The notes under the pieces: generated by a model
Database searches by the model: none
Told to the model about the DNA's origin: nothing
The model's input: the letters and a program-made list of their open reading frames with translations, nothing else
Part shown: piece after piece, positions 55,324 through 64,000 of the stretch
How positions within the stretch are numbered: position 1 is the stretch's first letter
Layout of the letters: every line of letters starts with the position of its first letter
Origin: Fistulifera solaris
Taxonomy: Eukaryota > Bacillariophyta > Bacillariophyceae > Naviculales > Stauroneidaceae
Direction of reading: 5' to 3'
NCBI GenBank assembly: GCA_030295235.1
Contig: AP026164.1
Location: 1,302,001 to 1,366,000, forward strand
Length of the DNA: 64,000 nt
Position numbers and translations under genes: made by a program

Positions 55324-57337
55324 TTAGAAGTTTGCAATTGCTGCGAGCAAATCCTTTGATTCCCGGAGATAATCGACAGGCCACATTCCCACTACACTTG
55401 TCTTCACTCTGTTTTCTTCGTTTACCAATTCATTCTTGACGCGGCAGCGAAACACCCAGTCTGAGAAAAGAGCAGGTGCATACAAACTGTCGTAGGCATT
55501 CTGATCGAACGAGCCTTCCGGATGGGAATGAAGGAACGCTTCGTCGGCAGTGACACCCAGCAAGGTTTCCGCCTGCTCGTTGAAAAACGATACCCAAGTA
55601 GAAGAGGTGCTATCTTCGACAACTCCAGAAAAAATCCAACGTCTCACGCAGTTACCGTACGTGTTGTGGCATTTGTCACATTGCCACTGTCCATCGGTCG
55701 TCGGAGTCACCTTGAATCGGTTCTTGCGGCTCTCCCGCGTTCGCACACGCGGGATACCAAGCACCGCCTTCGCGGTCTTTCTTAAAGAAAGTAATGGTGC
55801 CCTTGAAAGCAATATAGTCACCCTTATCAACGTTGATATGTCCTAGATTTTCTTCACGGATAGCCTCAATGTTCTTGCGCTCGACCAGGGAAGCGACTTG
55901 TCCTCCACCCCCGGAGCGTGCCGACAAAGACCGAGTCGCTGCCCCAGTAGAACCAACAGTCTGCCACCATCGCACGAGCTGCTGCGCTTCAGGGATCTGA
56001 GGGTTGATATCGGTGCTAGCACCGGCGGAGAGGGAGCGTCCTCCATACTCTGAAAGGCGCGCACGGCGGAAAGCAACCACGGGATGGTTCGCAAAGTCAC
56101 GGGGAGCTGTTTCGGCCTTTTCTCGCCAAACGGTGAGAGTAATCTCCGTACCAGAATCATCCACAAGAATCAAATCGCATTTTCCCATTTCTTGACCAGT
56201 TTTTTTCGAAACAATGTGGCTGACATCGCCCACCGATTTGACAATCGCGAGCACATCGACGGATTTATTCGGTTCAACATGTTCCAGATCCCCAATCTTC
56301 ACGAAATCGTAGTGCGCCGCTGCAATGGCGCCATCGTCATCGTCCAAGTGGATTTCGGTGTTTTGATCGAAAGTGATCTCGAAGGACGATTTGCAAGTGT
56401 TGTATTGCATGTTGGCTACCTTGAGGCGACCGCCTGAGATGCGGTAGACTTTACCGGGTATCAGCATGTTGTAAAACTTGTCAACTCCTTCTTTGAAGAA
56501 AGTGCCGCGAATATCTACTCCAGAGTTGTCGAGCAACTCGATAGAGAAGAGGATCCCTCGCCCTTGGCGTTGGACCAAGTTCGGACATCCGATTTCGTAG
56601 TGAGACGGGCCTTGATCGTCCAACGACTGTTGTAGATGTTAAGACCGGCAATGGGAGTGATCGTCGTTCCATCGACGTTCATCGATCGCTCGATGGGCGG
56701 CTGGTATCTCTGACTCGTCGAAGATCCGTAGGGATTGTCTCCGCGTGGCGATGTGGCAGCTCCGTACGGATTTCCTCGATTTGGTGATCCGATCGCTGGC
56801 TTGTTCTCTCGTTTCACATAGTTGTTGGCCATGGGAGCGCTGTTGGTGCTATTGTATAGGGGCTGAGCCAGTGGCTGGGCGTGCATAGGCTGAGCGCTCG
56901 GAAGCTGACCTGACTTCAATGACGGCTCAATATCGATTGGGGCACCGATGCGCTGACCGGGATTATCTAGTACGCGAAGATTCAGAAGAATGATAACCAA
57001 ACGACCAGAGACCTCATTCTTGAGGCATTCTTGCAGCTGAACGATAGAATTGTCTCTAAGCTCTCCGGCATGGACCATGCTAGTCAATTGCTTAGAAAGC
57101 ATTCCTTGCACGAAATGTATACCATCGGAAAGAACAGCCTGCAAAGAAAGGATGAGAGGGCTAATTCGAAGGAAAGGTTCTTTTGTAGAAAAGAGTCTGT
57201 TGATGACTTACGCGATAACGATCGTTACTATTTCCAACTTGTTTGAGGCTGACAACCTGAACGATAGGCGAAAAACTACTATCAACTCCCGCTACTTGCA
57301 CGAGCTTGCTAATGGCATTGCTGGTAATCATCTCCAT
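55324..57337 (-). CDS. RPA1: Replication protein A 70-kDa subunit (RPA1)
   Basis: RPA is the single-strand DNA-binding heterotrimer of replication and repair. Exon 1 (57212-57337) encodes MEMITSNAISKLVQVAG; a 73-nt intron (57139-57211) precedes AVLSDGIHFVQGML. The N-terminal OB fold is followed by a Gly/Pro/Asn linker, then OB fold A (IYNSRWTIKARLTTKSDVRT with WSNAKGEG). OB fold B follows (VDVLAIVKSVGDVSHIVSKK, VDDSGTEITLTVW) and OB fold C with a zinc finger (WYPAC...CDKCHNTYGNC) and RWIFSGVVEDST. One G is missing near 56556 and the frame shifts again in the finger near 55745, where the second Cys position is unclear. The polypeptide is otherwise complete and ends LLAAIANF. Confidence 0.92.
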
Positions 57338-58091
57338 TTTCTAAAGAGAAAGAAGCAAGGGTGAGTCAAATCCTGTCGTGCGGAGGAGTGCTCGTTGTCA
57401 AATGATCATTGCCCGCGATATACGCAATTACCGATCGCTTCGTCGCAAGTCGTTCTGTTCTTCCCCCACATGTTCACTCACCTCAGTGTTATTCAAATCA
57501 CTTTTATTATGGAAGAAACAAAAGCTTTCGTTATTGTATGAGTTGATAACAACACAACGCAATCGAATGATTGCAAAATGAATGCAGATGATCTGCAGCC
57601 AAAAGTTCGAACGGAAACTGAACAGGCGCGAGACAGTTCTCATTACACTATAGTCTATCCCGGAGGGAAGTTTTGACAAAGCGCGCGCACTGCACCTATA
57701 CTACAAAGTAGGTACCGGTACCGGTACCGGTACCGGTACCGGTACTCTTGTATGCTCCGCCCAGCCGCCCAGCGGTAGCGGTGCCGGCGTGTTTTTCAAA
57801 GGGTGGAAAATGGGCGCGCAGCACCACTGTACAAAGTAAAAGCTACTGGTACCGGTACCGTACCGGCACAAGTACTCTAGAGTAGCAATTAGGAAAGGGT
57901 ACGGTACCGTACCTGGTAACGGTACCGTACCGGCACGATATGTCGTGGTCGATGGAGTTTGGAGCGAAGCGCATAACGAGATTTCCTGTTCTGTGTTCAC
58001 TTTTCAAGCTTGAAAAACACCCATTGACTTGCTGGTAAGAGGAGTGAATGGCAATGATCTTAGATAAGATACTGTATACAACAAGAAGAGA
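57338..58091. other. Intergenic region rich in GGTACC arrays
   Basis: These 754 bp lie between divergent genes. Three GGTACC-type arrays lie at 57711-57746, 57847-57868 and 57897-57935. No gene is seen. Confidence 0.55.
57711..57935. repeat. Cluster of GGTACC/ACCGGT palindromic arrays
   Basis: The first array is six head-to-tail ACCGGT-type units (TAGGTACCGGTACCGGTACC and on). The second and third are interrupted (TGGTACCGGTACCGTACC; GTACGGTACCGTACCTGGTA). This is the densest cluster in the window. Confidence 0.78.
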
Positions 58092-59963
58092 ATGTCGAGC
58101 AATTTCTGCTTGAAGAGAGGCGCTCCATCCAGCTCAACGAAGAAAGTTATCATCGATTCTTCTACGTCTGAAGATGAGAGTTTGATTTCGAGGTCGAGCA
58201 GCATCCCACGATCGCGGATACGGAAGTCTCCCAATGATTCTACGGCTTTACGAGCAGCTCGTACGCAACCTTCTTGTATCGCAACGAAAACAACAACTAA
58301 GGAAGTTTACGCGATCGACTCGCAGTCAAGTAGCGATGACGACGATGATGATTCATTGTTGAAACCAATGATTGCGACAAAGCGAAGAAGAATTACTGAC
58401 AGTCCCAATTTGCTGTCACAGAAAACTAGAAACCCACCGCTAAAGAATTCTTGTGCAGATGACTCCTCTGCTGATACGGAGGAACTTCGGTTGATTTTAC
58501 TGAAACCGACACCGAAAGCCGTCGGCCCACAATTCACACCAAAATCTACCGAATCTACGTCGCATGGGGAAGTGCTGCGAAACTCATACCGTTCAACCAA
58601 CAATCAAGCGAACGATGATTCTTCGGAGGACACAGTGGAACTAACGAAACTTTTACTGGGAAAACAATCAAATCGAGAGGAGCATTGTGATTGCCGATTG
58701 CCCACCGAAATCAACACGGCTCCACCTAGTGTAGATCATCAAGAAAGCGATAGTGATAAGTTCGAGTTACCCGATCCGGAGGAGTCTTCTGATTCTTCCG
58801 TGGCATCCACGGATACGCAAAATAGTGACCGTTGGGAAGATCGAAAGTTACCGGCTAGAGAGCATCCCCTACAGCCACGTAAACAACTGGTTCCGCGCAA
58901 CCCGTATGTTGGTGTTTTATCAAGAGGTACATTCATTGCTCCGACACAGCAACGAATTACTCCTATAAACCAGACTAAGACCTATGCGACTGGCTGCCAA
59001 AATGATTTCAGTGGAGTTGGCAATGAAATAGTAACTGACCTCCTTTTAAAGGAACCACCCTTAACTCAAACTCGACCACGTCCTCCAGATCCTTCTCAAC
59101 TTCGGTTATGTGATCTTCGTGAAGCTGCTCTTTTCGAATGCTCGGTTGTTGATTATGATTTGTTAGGGAATCTGAGTCCTTCACCGGACAGGACAAGGAA
59201 TTCGTCGAAGTGTGCACTTGAGAGCTCGCATCGACAATTCAATACTGAGCAAGTGGATGACCAATTGGAGAGAGCGGCTCTCTTCGGTGATTCACCATGT
59301 GTCAGACAGTCGGAAAATTCACAATCGCAAACGCAGGTGCGAATGGGACTTCACTCTCCAAGATCTACCCCGTTTTCCCAAGCACCACCAGCCCGACAGA
59401 CTGAACCGCTCAGAGACGATTATATTCAAGACTTTAGTGACGACGAAACCGCGGTGCAACGCATCGGAAGACTCGCCAGTCAGGCTTTGCGACAGAAGCG
59501 ACAAAGCCTGCTACAAACAGCTCAATCGCAGCCGTATCAAAACGAAGTAGGGCAAGTGAATCGCCATGGTCCTCCTCGCCGCTTTCGCGATGTATCGATT
59601 TGCGATACTACAATGTCTCGATCTGTAGTGCTACGGCAATCTGACAGAGATCCCTCCGGCCTGGCGCCACGAAACGAGTTGACTGGCGGATCGGGTACTG
59701 GTGTAACAAGCTTCGTTTCTGCACCTAGGAATAGAGGCAAAGGTTCGGAAACTAACAAGAAGCGATCGGGTGGTTGGAAAGGACGAAACAGATGGGGTAA
59801 AGCTAAGGGGAAGAACAAAAAAGGCACTCGAGGCCGAGGGAAAGCAAGTAGTGGAGAAGGCAATGGCTTTTTGAACAGACGGCCACCCAGCGCGGGAGGA
59901 GGATTCAGTCGGGGAGATGATGCTAACTTGGGACACGTTGGTGGTGCTGAATTTTCATTTTGA
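58092..59963 (+). CDS. Low-complexity Ser/Asp-rich and RGG-like protein, unknown
   Basis: An intact 623-residue frame with an ATG at 58092. The N-terminal third has repeated acidic-serine blocks, each followed by a short hydrophobic run: DDSSADTEELRLILLKP and DDSSEDTVELTKLLLGK. Similar text recurs (DSSTSEDESLI, DSQSSSDDDDDDSLLKP). The pattern of acidic-Ser next to LILL resembles SUMO-interaction motifs or casein kinase 2 sites. The middle is disordered and Gln/Arg-rich. The C-terminus is basic and Gly/Arg/Lys-rich (KAKGKNKKGTRGRGKASSG), and the last residues are GGAEFSF. No fold or family is recognised. It is probably nuclear and disordered; single exon. Confidence 0.6.
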   Translation: MSSNFCLKRGAPSSSTKKVIIDSSTSEDESLISRSSSIPRSRIRKSPNDSTALRAARTQPSCIATKTTTKEVYAIDSQSSSDDDDDDSLLKPMIATKRRRITDSPNLLSQKTRNPPLKNSCADDSSADTEELRLILLKPTPKAVGPQFTPKSTESTSHGEVLRNSYRSTNNQANDDSSEDTVELTKLLLGKQSNREEHCDCRLPTEINTAPPSVDHQESDSDKFELPDPEESSDSSVASTDTQNSDRWEDRKLPAREHPLQPRKQLVPRNPYVGVLSRGTFIAPTQQRITPINQTKTYATGCQNDFSGVGNEIVTDLLLKEPPLTQTRPRPPDPSQLRLCDLREAALFECSVVDYDLLGNLSPSPDRTRNSSKCALESSHRQFNTEQVDDQLERAALFGDSPCVRQSENSQSQTQVRMGLHSPRSTPFSQAPPARQTEPLRDDYIQDFSDDETAVQRIGRLASQALRQKRQSLLQTAQSQPYQNEVGQVNRHGPPRRFRDVSICDTTMSRSVVLRQSDRDPSGLAPRNELTGGSGTGVTSFVSAPRNRGKGSETNKKRSGGWKGRNRWGKAKGKNKKGTRGRGKASSGEGNGFLNRRPPSAGGGFSRGDDANLGHVGGAEFSF

Positions 59964-60143
59964 GAGTACGGTGTATCGATCACATGAATTATAAAAGTGA
60001 ATTTAAATAGCATAAGCGTTTCTTTACGACTTTAAGCTAAATGGTCAGTTCCCAAAAATATCCAGCACTTGGAATAGCTTCTGGTTTCGTAGTTGCAAAG
60101 ATTTATAGCGGCAGAATCAACATGGTCGCCTGGCAAGAAGAAC

Positions 60144-60998
60144 TTAGAAGTGCATAGGTACTGTGGACTGTGACTGCTGCCAAAACATTTCAGCTATGGT
60201 ATTCGGATGTACCTGATGATTGTATTGTGCGGCTGGGGGATCTATCTGCAAAGATATTGGTGCGCCAAGAGTTTGTTGAAGTCGTTTGCTTGGTTGCCCG
60301 TTGTAGGTCGATTGACGAATCCATACTTGTGAAACAAATTTCGTGTCAATGGCAGGCAACGCTGCATGCAAAGCCATCTTATCCAGCATACCGTCAACAG
60401 TAGCAGGAAAGAATACCAGCGCCATGCCTCGTCGCGGCTGAATATCTAGATTAAGAGCCGGAAAACGTGTCGCGCCACCTCGCATAACATCGTTCAAATA
60501 AATCAACACTGTGACTGTCCGCTGTCCTCCGTTCGCCGCGAAACGACGACCATCTTCCGTGCTCAAATCAAAAGCTATGATCGATAGCATGGATGTGAGT
60601 ATCAAAAAATCACTGTAAAAGGAAGAAATTGACAGTAGGAAAAGAACAAACGTACCATCAAAATGCTGAAGATACTTTTCTTGATAGAAGTAACGTCCAA
60701 CTTGCGGAAGCTCACAGTGTTCTGGGGGTTTGCCCGTCAACAAGGTCACTTTGCGCATCAAATCACCAAGATCTTCTCTGGCCAAGTAGCAAGTCGAGCT
60801 GGTGCGACTCGGTGATATCTCCCCCGCCCCTTTTCCTACAACTGGTGCTGGTCCGAGTCCGTCCACCGCTGCATGGATGAGGAAATCGCATTCATACGGC
60901 GTGAGAAAATTTTCGACGGCAAAAATTGGAGGTGAATTGTTTAGAACACGCAGGCCTGGGTAGCTCGGATTAACGCCGTTGTAAATTGGAGGCGTCAT
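60144..60998 (-). CDS. Prolyl 4-hydroxylase-like 2-oxoglutarate/Fe(II) dioxygenase
   Basis: The preferred start is the ATG at 60998; the frame continues up to 61079 without an ATG. A 2OG-Fe(II) fold is visible. The HxD iron ligand is HFD at the exon junction (YLQHFD|AFDLST), the distal His is in DKMALHAALP, and the 2-oxoglutarate Lys is in DTKFVSQVWIR. QRTVTVLIYLNDVMRGGATRF is the family's core strand. The intron 60575-60655 is 81 nt, in frame and free of stops, so an unspliced product is possible. Such enzymes hydroxylate proline in secretory proteins. Here the N-terminal signal is not visible, so an upstream exon or frameshift is likely. Confidence 0.8.
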   Translation of the reverse strand: MTPPIYNGVNPSYPGLRVLNNSPPIFAVENFLTPYECDFLIHAAVDGLGPAPVVGKGAGEISPSRTSSTCYLAREDLGDLMRKVTLLTGKPPEHCELPQVGRYFYQEKYLQHFDGTFVLFLLSISSFYSDFLILTSMLSIIAFDLSTEDGRRFAANGGQRTVTVLIYLNDVMRGGATRFPALNLDIQPRRGMALVFFPATVDGMLDKMALHAALPAIDTKFVSQVWIRQSTYNGQPSKRLQQTLGAPISLQIDPPAAQYNHQVHPNTIAEMFWQQSQSTVPMHF

Positions 60999-62791
60999 TG
61001 ATGAATCTTGGAGCGAGAAAGTAGTTATGGTTGGTACAAGAGAATCTGTTTGCGGTATCTCCTCTAACAAAAGAGCTCGTCAAGGAGGTGCGCGTTTTCG
61101 GGTTGAGCGATCGCAAGCGACTAAAGCTGTAGTCAACAAAGAAATAAACTACGGAGTATGCCACAAGTTCCCTCGAAATAACGCTTATGATTTCTTGCTG
61201 CTTGAATGGGTATAAAAATGGAGCATAAACAAAGATGTGATCGGGGGTATAAATAGTTCGTCGTGTCGAAGCACTTCGGAAATTGACGGTGAACTTTGCT
61301 TGAACTCTAAAACGGCTGTGACGTCTGTGAGGGCGCAATGGCGCTGGCAATTTCTACGGTGGATACGGGAATGAAACACGAATGAATCATCTAATCTGCG
61401 CGAATGAAGATCATTCTCACAAAGATCAGGTCCGCCTCTTGTGATTGCTTGATGACGAAATCTACGATTCATTTTGTTTATAATGAAATAAAATGAGAAG
61501 AATGACGAAAGAGTTCGAGTGCGGACGAGTCAAAGAGGAAAGGCTGCATTTTTATTAGCAATCAGCATGCAGCATGAATGCATGCCGCAAAAAACTACTC
61601 CGTATATACAAGTACCGTACTTATATAGTACTTGTATTTGCAGGTTGCATGCCGCATTGGCATCGTCGTTCGAATGGACAAGGGACGAGGACCGTACCAT
61701 GGAAAGGCGTTAAAATTCTGCATCGTCGTAGACGCTACGTAGAATCTTGTACTGGGGAGCAGAATTTTAACGTCCTTCCCGGGTACCAACAACCAACAAC
61801 CGCACACCGCACAGAAAAAGGGAGACACGGGAACGCACCTCTGCTTGGTACATTTCTCTACGGGGGCCTACGCGAAAGTACACAATTTCCCGCACCGTCC
61901 CGTGGCCCGTGCTAAAAGATTAAGCCATGGCATAATTGTTCGTGCCATAAAACTTAGAGAAAGGGTCATAGTCATTTATAATCAAAACGCCCAATAAGTC
62001 AAAAAGACTACACTAATTTCCGGAAAGTGTTGCGTTCAGTGTGACTGAAGTTAAAGTTAATGTTTTAATTTATTACTCATTACTCATTACTCATTACGAT
62101 TAAGAATTTCCGATTAGAAACTAGAAAAGTATCCCGTACCAGGTATTGGCAAAGCTAGGTAGTAGCAACTGGCAACTGGAAATCGACAATTGGCAATCGA
62201 CAATCAATAGTTGGCAATTGGCCATTCGAAATTCGAAAAAATGAAGTCATTTGTCATTTGGGGTTACTGAGTTCGGTCCTACAGAGATGTACCAAGTAAT
62301 ATTATCTACGGATGCTGGAACCTGGAACAGGTTACAGTTGGTAAGCTGAAAACGTGAAACATAGAACAAGTCATAAGATGGGGTTATAACTTGGAACTAA
62401 TTACTTCGCATCTCCGCATCCCGCATCCGGTCATGAGGGCAATTACAAATTACTAACAACTAAGAAATAATGAAAGGACTATCAAGATGAACGAATATCA
62501 TCAAGCATCCCATTCAAGCATCAAGCATCGACCAGCAACCAGCAACCAGTCACATTCACGTGAGATGTGACAGGTCACGGGTCACGTAGATTAGCTATCA
62601 GTACCACTGAGAAACCAATAAATAATGTAAGGTTTTACCGGCATAAATAAGATAAAGAAGCCCTAAAATTCCACGCCCTGCTTGACGTGCAGAGTGCAGA
62701 GATCCTTTTAGCCTTCAAAATAACCTCCCAGCTCCCATTTGCCATTTATAAAGACTCTGCGTTTTGAGAAGTGAAACATCCTAACAGCACG
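60999..62791. other. Intergenic region with simple-sequence duplications
   Basis: This 1.79-kb region between divergent genes holds the third ~70-bp inverted-repeat element (61706-61775) and a 26-bp inverted stretch near 61608 (acaagtaccgtacttatatagtacttgt). It also has ATTACTC repeated about three times at 62078-62098. A run of near-duplicate words follows (GGCAACTGG, CAATTGGCAATCG, AGTTGGCAATTGG, CATCAAGCAT), 62160-62560. No gene is supported. Confidence 0.5.
61706..61775 (+). mobile_element. 70-bp inverted-repeat element (MITE-like), copy 3
   Basis: The ends GGCGTTAAAATTCTGCATCG and AGCAGAATTTTAACGTCC flank the core GACGCTACGTAGAATCTTGT. It agrees with copy 2 and with the reverse complement of copy 1 apart from a few bases, so all three share the core, not only the ends. 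Confidence 0.7.
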
Positions 62792-64000
62792 ATGAACGAT
62801 CATTACAAAGTTTCTCCCCTAAGTTCCCCTGCGACTACGAGCACCGACCGTTCTGACTCTTCCGCGCAAAGCGCTGAAACCAAGAAGATGCCAACGAAAG
62901 CGCGAAGGTCGTGGAAGAAACCTGCTGTAAGTATGATCAAGGCTATTTGGGGCCTCTGCAAGACAGTGTCACTCATCGGTCTTTTCTTTCTTGTACATCG
63001 CAATAAACAGGGAATGCCTCGTCGGCCTCTTTCAGCCTATAATCTATTCTTCAAGGAGGAAAGAAAGAAACTTTTAGGCGGAGAGGATGCAGAAGGTGAT
63101 AGTTTAGTTACTTCAAAACGGAAGCACCGAAAAACGCACGGTAAAATCGGCTTTGCTGATCTGGCCAAAAGCATCAGTCAGACATGGCATGATCTCAAGA
63201 AAGAAGAGAAGCACAAGTATGAAAATGAAGCTAAAAAGAGAAAACAAGAATACTTTCTTCAGCTTCAAGAGTACAAGGCAAAGAACGCTGAACAAGAATC
63301 CACGTCGAAAGATGACGACCGCTCTGATTATGCAGCGGTGCTCGTGTCAATGTCTCGGGTCACTACTGATTCTTCAATGGCACGGACTGCTTCCTTCAAT
63401 AAAACCAGAGTTGCCGAAAATGTTGAAGTCCCCTTTGTTCGCTCTTCGGCTACTTCAAATGAAAGTGAACAAGAAAAATTGTTGGAAGACTCGGTAAATC
63501 GCCCACGCGTCGCTGAAAACTTTGCAAGCACGACCGAGTCTAATGATTTGAAGCACAAATGTGCTATTCCTGTAGCTCAACCGACAATGGCAATAGCTCC
63601 TATGCAACTAGCACACGATGTGGCAATAAGGAATTTGATTATGGTGAACTCGGTTCAGGGGCCTCTCACAGCCTCAGTTCCGCTTATAGGCAATCTACAG
63701 CAAGTATCACAGCTAAACCAAGGAACAGGTAACCTTTTGCAACCCAACCTATTCAGTCCTTTGGGAAGTTGTTCTCAGAACTTAATTCAGTGGGTCAATC
63801 CTCGACTAGTTACTCAGCAGCGTTGTCTGAATGTAACTGGTGTCGCACAGAACCCGGTCACCAGGCTCACGTTTTCGAACCAGCAAGCGCTCTTTGGTGA
63901 TTCGGGTTTGCTTTATGGTCGTGTCTTGCCGATTCAAAATCAAATCCGCACCGTTTCAGTTCAACCGCCTCTGGCCGGGAACTCACAAAACAGCATGTTG
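62792..64000 (+). CDS. HMG-box protein (3' end cut by window)
   Basis: Exon 1 (62792-62926) encodes a Ser/Thr-rich head; an 84-nt GT-AG intron (62927-63010) precedes the HMG box. The box reads MPRRPLSAYNLFFKEERKKL, then IGFADLAKSISQTWHDLKKE and KHKYENEAKKRKQEYFLQL. These are the three helices of an HMG domain, here with an insertion of about 25 residues (GGEDAEGDSLVTSKRKHRKT) in the loop after helix 1. After it the protein is low-complexity and polar, and the frame is open to the window end. A chromatin or transcription role is expected, but DNA specificity is unknown. Confidence 0.85.
   Translation, partial: MNDHYKVSPLSSPATTSTDRSDSSAQSAETKKMPTKARRSWKKPAVSMIKAIWGLCKTVSLIGLFFLVHRNKQGMPRRPLSAYNLFFKEERKKLLGGEDAEGDSLVTSKRKHRKTHGKIGFADLAKSISQTWHDLKKEEKHKYENEAKKRKQEYFLQLQEYKAKNAEQESTSKDDDRSDYAAVLVSMSRVTTDSSMARTASFNKTRVAENVEVPFVRSSATSNESEQEKLLEDSVNRPRVAENFASTTESNDLKHKCAIPVAQPTMAIAPMQLAHDVAIRNLIMVNSVQGPLTASVPLIGNLQQVSQLNQGTGNLLQPNLFSPLGSCSQNLIQWVNPRLVTQQRCLNVTGVAQNPVTRLTFSNQQALFGDSGLLYGRVLPIQNQIRTVSVQPPLAGNSQNSML

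Noticed and set aside
57711-57746. CRISPR-like array
   Set aside because: It is a short simple-sequence GGTACC tandem with no spacers, in a eukaryotic genome.
61000-61350. N-terminal extension of the prolyl hydroxylase
   Set aside because: The open frame at 60970-61350 is in another phase and has no clear start; a frameshift or intron could connect it but nothing decides this.

Overview
The window looks like a gene-dense nuclear segment from a pennate diatom, most likely Phaeodactylum tricornutum or a close relative. Evidence: two tandem fucoxanthin-chlorophyll-protein (FCP) genes, a plastid protein with a signal-peptide plus phenylalanine-type transit junction (DAF), a typical eukaryotic gene set (SPT6, TAF11, RPA70, ASCC2, REI1, STRAP, SNARE), short GT-AG introns of about 60-140 nt, and abundant GGTACC-type palindromic repeats. 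The species name is an inference from memory, not from a search.

Layout. 1-977: 3' end of a helical-repeat gene. 1116-4121 (-): pyruvate phosphate dikinase. 5680-7422 (+): importin-alpha-like ARM protein. 8171-14337 (+): transcription elongation factor SPT6. 14752-15895 (+): EGF-like single-pass surface protein. 16253-16531 (+): small DUF3128/C22orf39-type protein. 17527-18890: two convergent remnants of a PIF/Harbinger DNA transposon. 19426-20923: two unrecognised proteins. 21549-23161 (-): two-pore-domain K+ channel. 23503-30050: a decayed second copy of that channel, split by a 5.06-kb Ty3/gypsy-type LTR retrotransposon (23708-28769) with a TATCA target duplication and almost identical 185-bp LTRs.

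30606-34793: TAF11, a Qc-SNARE, a CPP1/CDF1-like plastid membrane protein and STRAP. 34880-35990: gene-free degenerate repeats. 36067-43409: C2CD5-like C2 protein, REI1-like 60S biogenesis factor and a PA-TM-RING E3 ligase. 44186-48616: a GIGPATASA-motif conserved protein, an ASCC2-like CUE protein and a serine carboxypeptidase. 49010-51380: tandem FCP genes. 51512-57337: a membrane coiled-coil/cyclophilin-like protein, an F-box-like protein and RPA70. 58092-64000: a low-complexity protein, a prolyl 4-hydroxylase and a 3'-truncated HMG-box gene.

No operon-like system is visible; genes are independent eukaryotic transcription units, often head-to-head or tail-to-tail with short spacers. No tRNA, rRNA or CRISPR array was recognised. 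The main accessory content is repetitive: three copies of a conserved ~70-bp inverted-repeat element (5.4, 23.3 and 61.7 kb), a dispersed family around the palindrome GACTGCATTTCAGTC, GGTACC arrays, the retrotransposon and the Harbinger remnant.

Important caveat: about half of the conserved genes contain single-base frameshifts, nearly all at homopolymer runs (at least 20 in all). The flanking protein homology continues cleanly in the next frame, so I treat these as probable base-calling errors of a long-read assembly rather than pseudogenes. Gene spans below bridge them.
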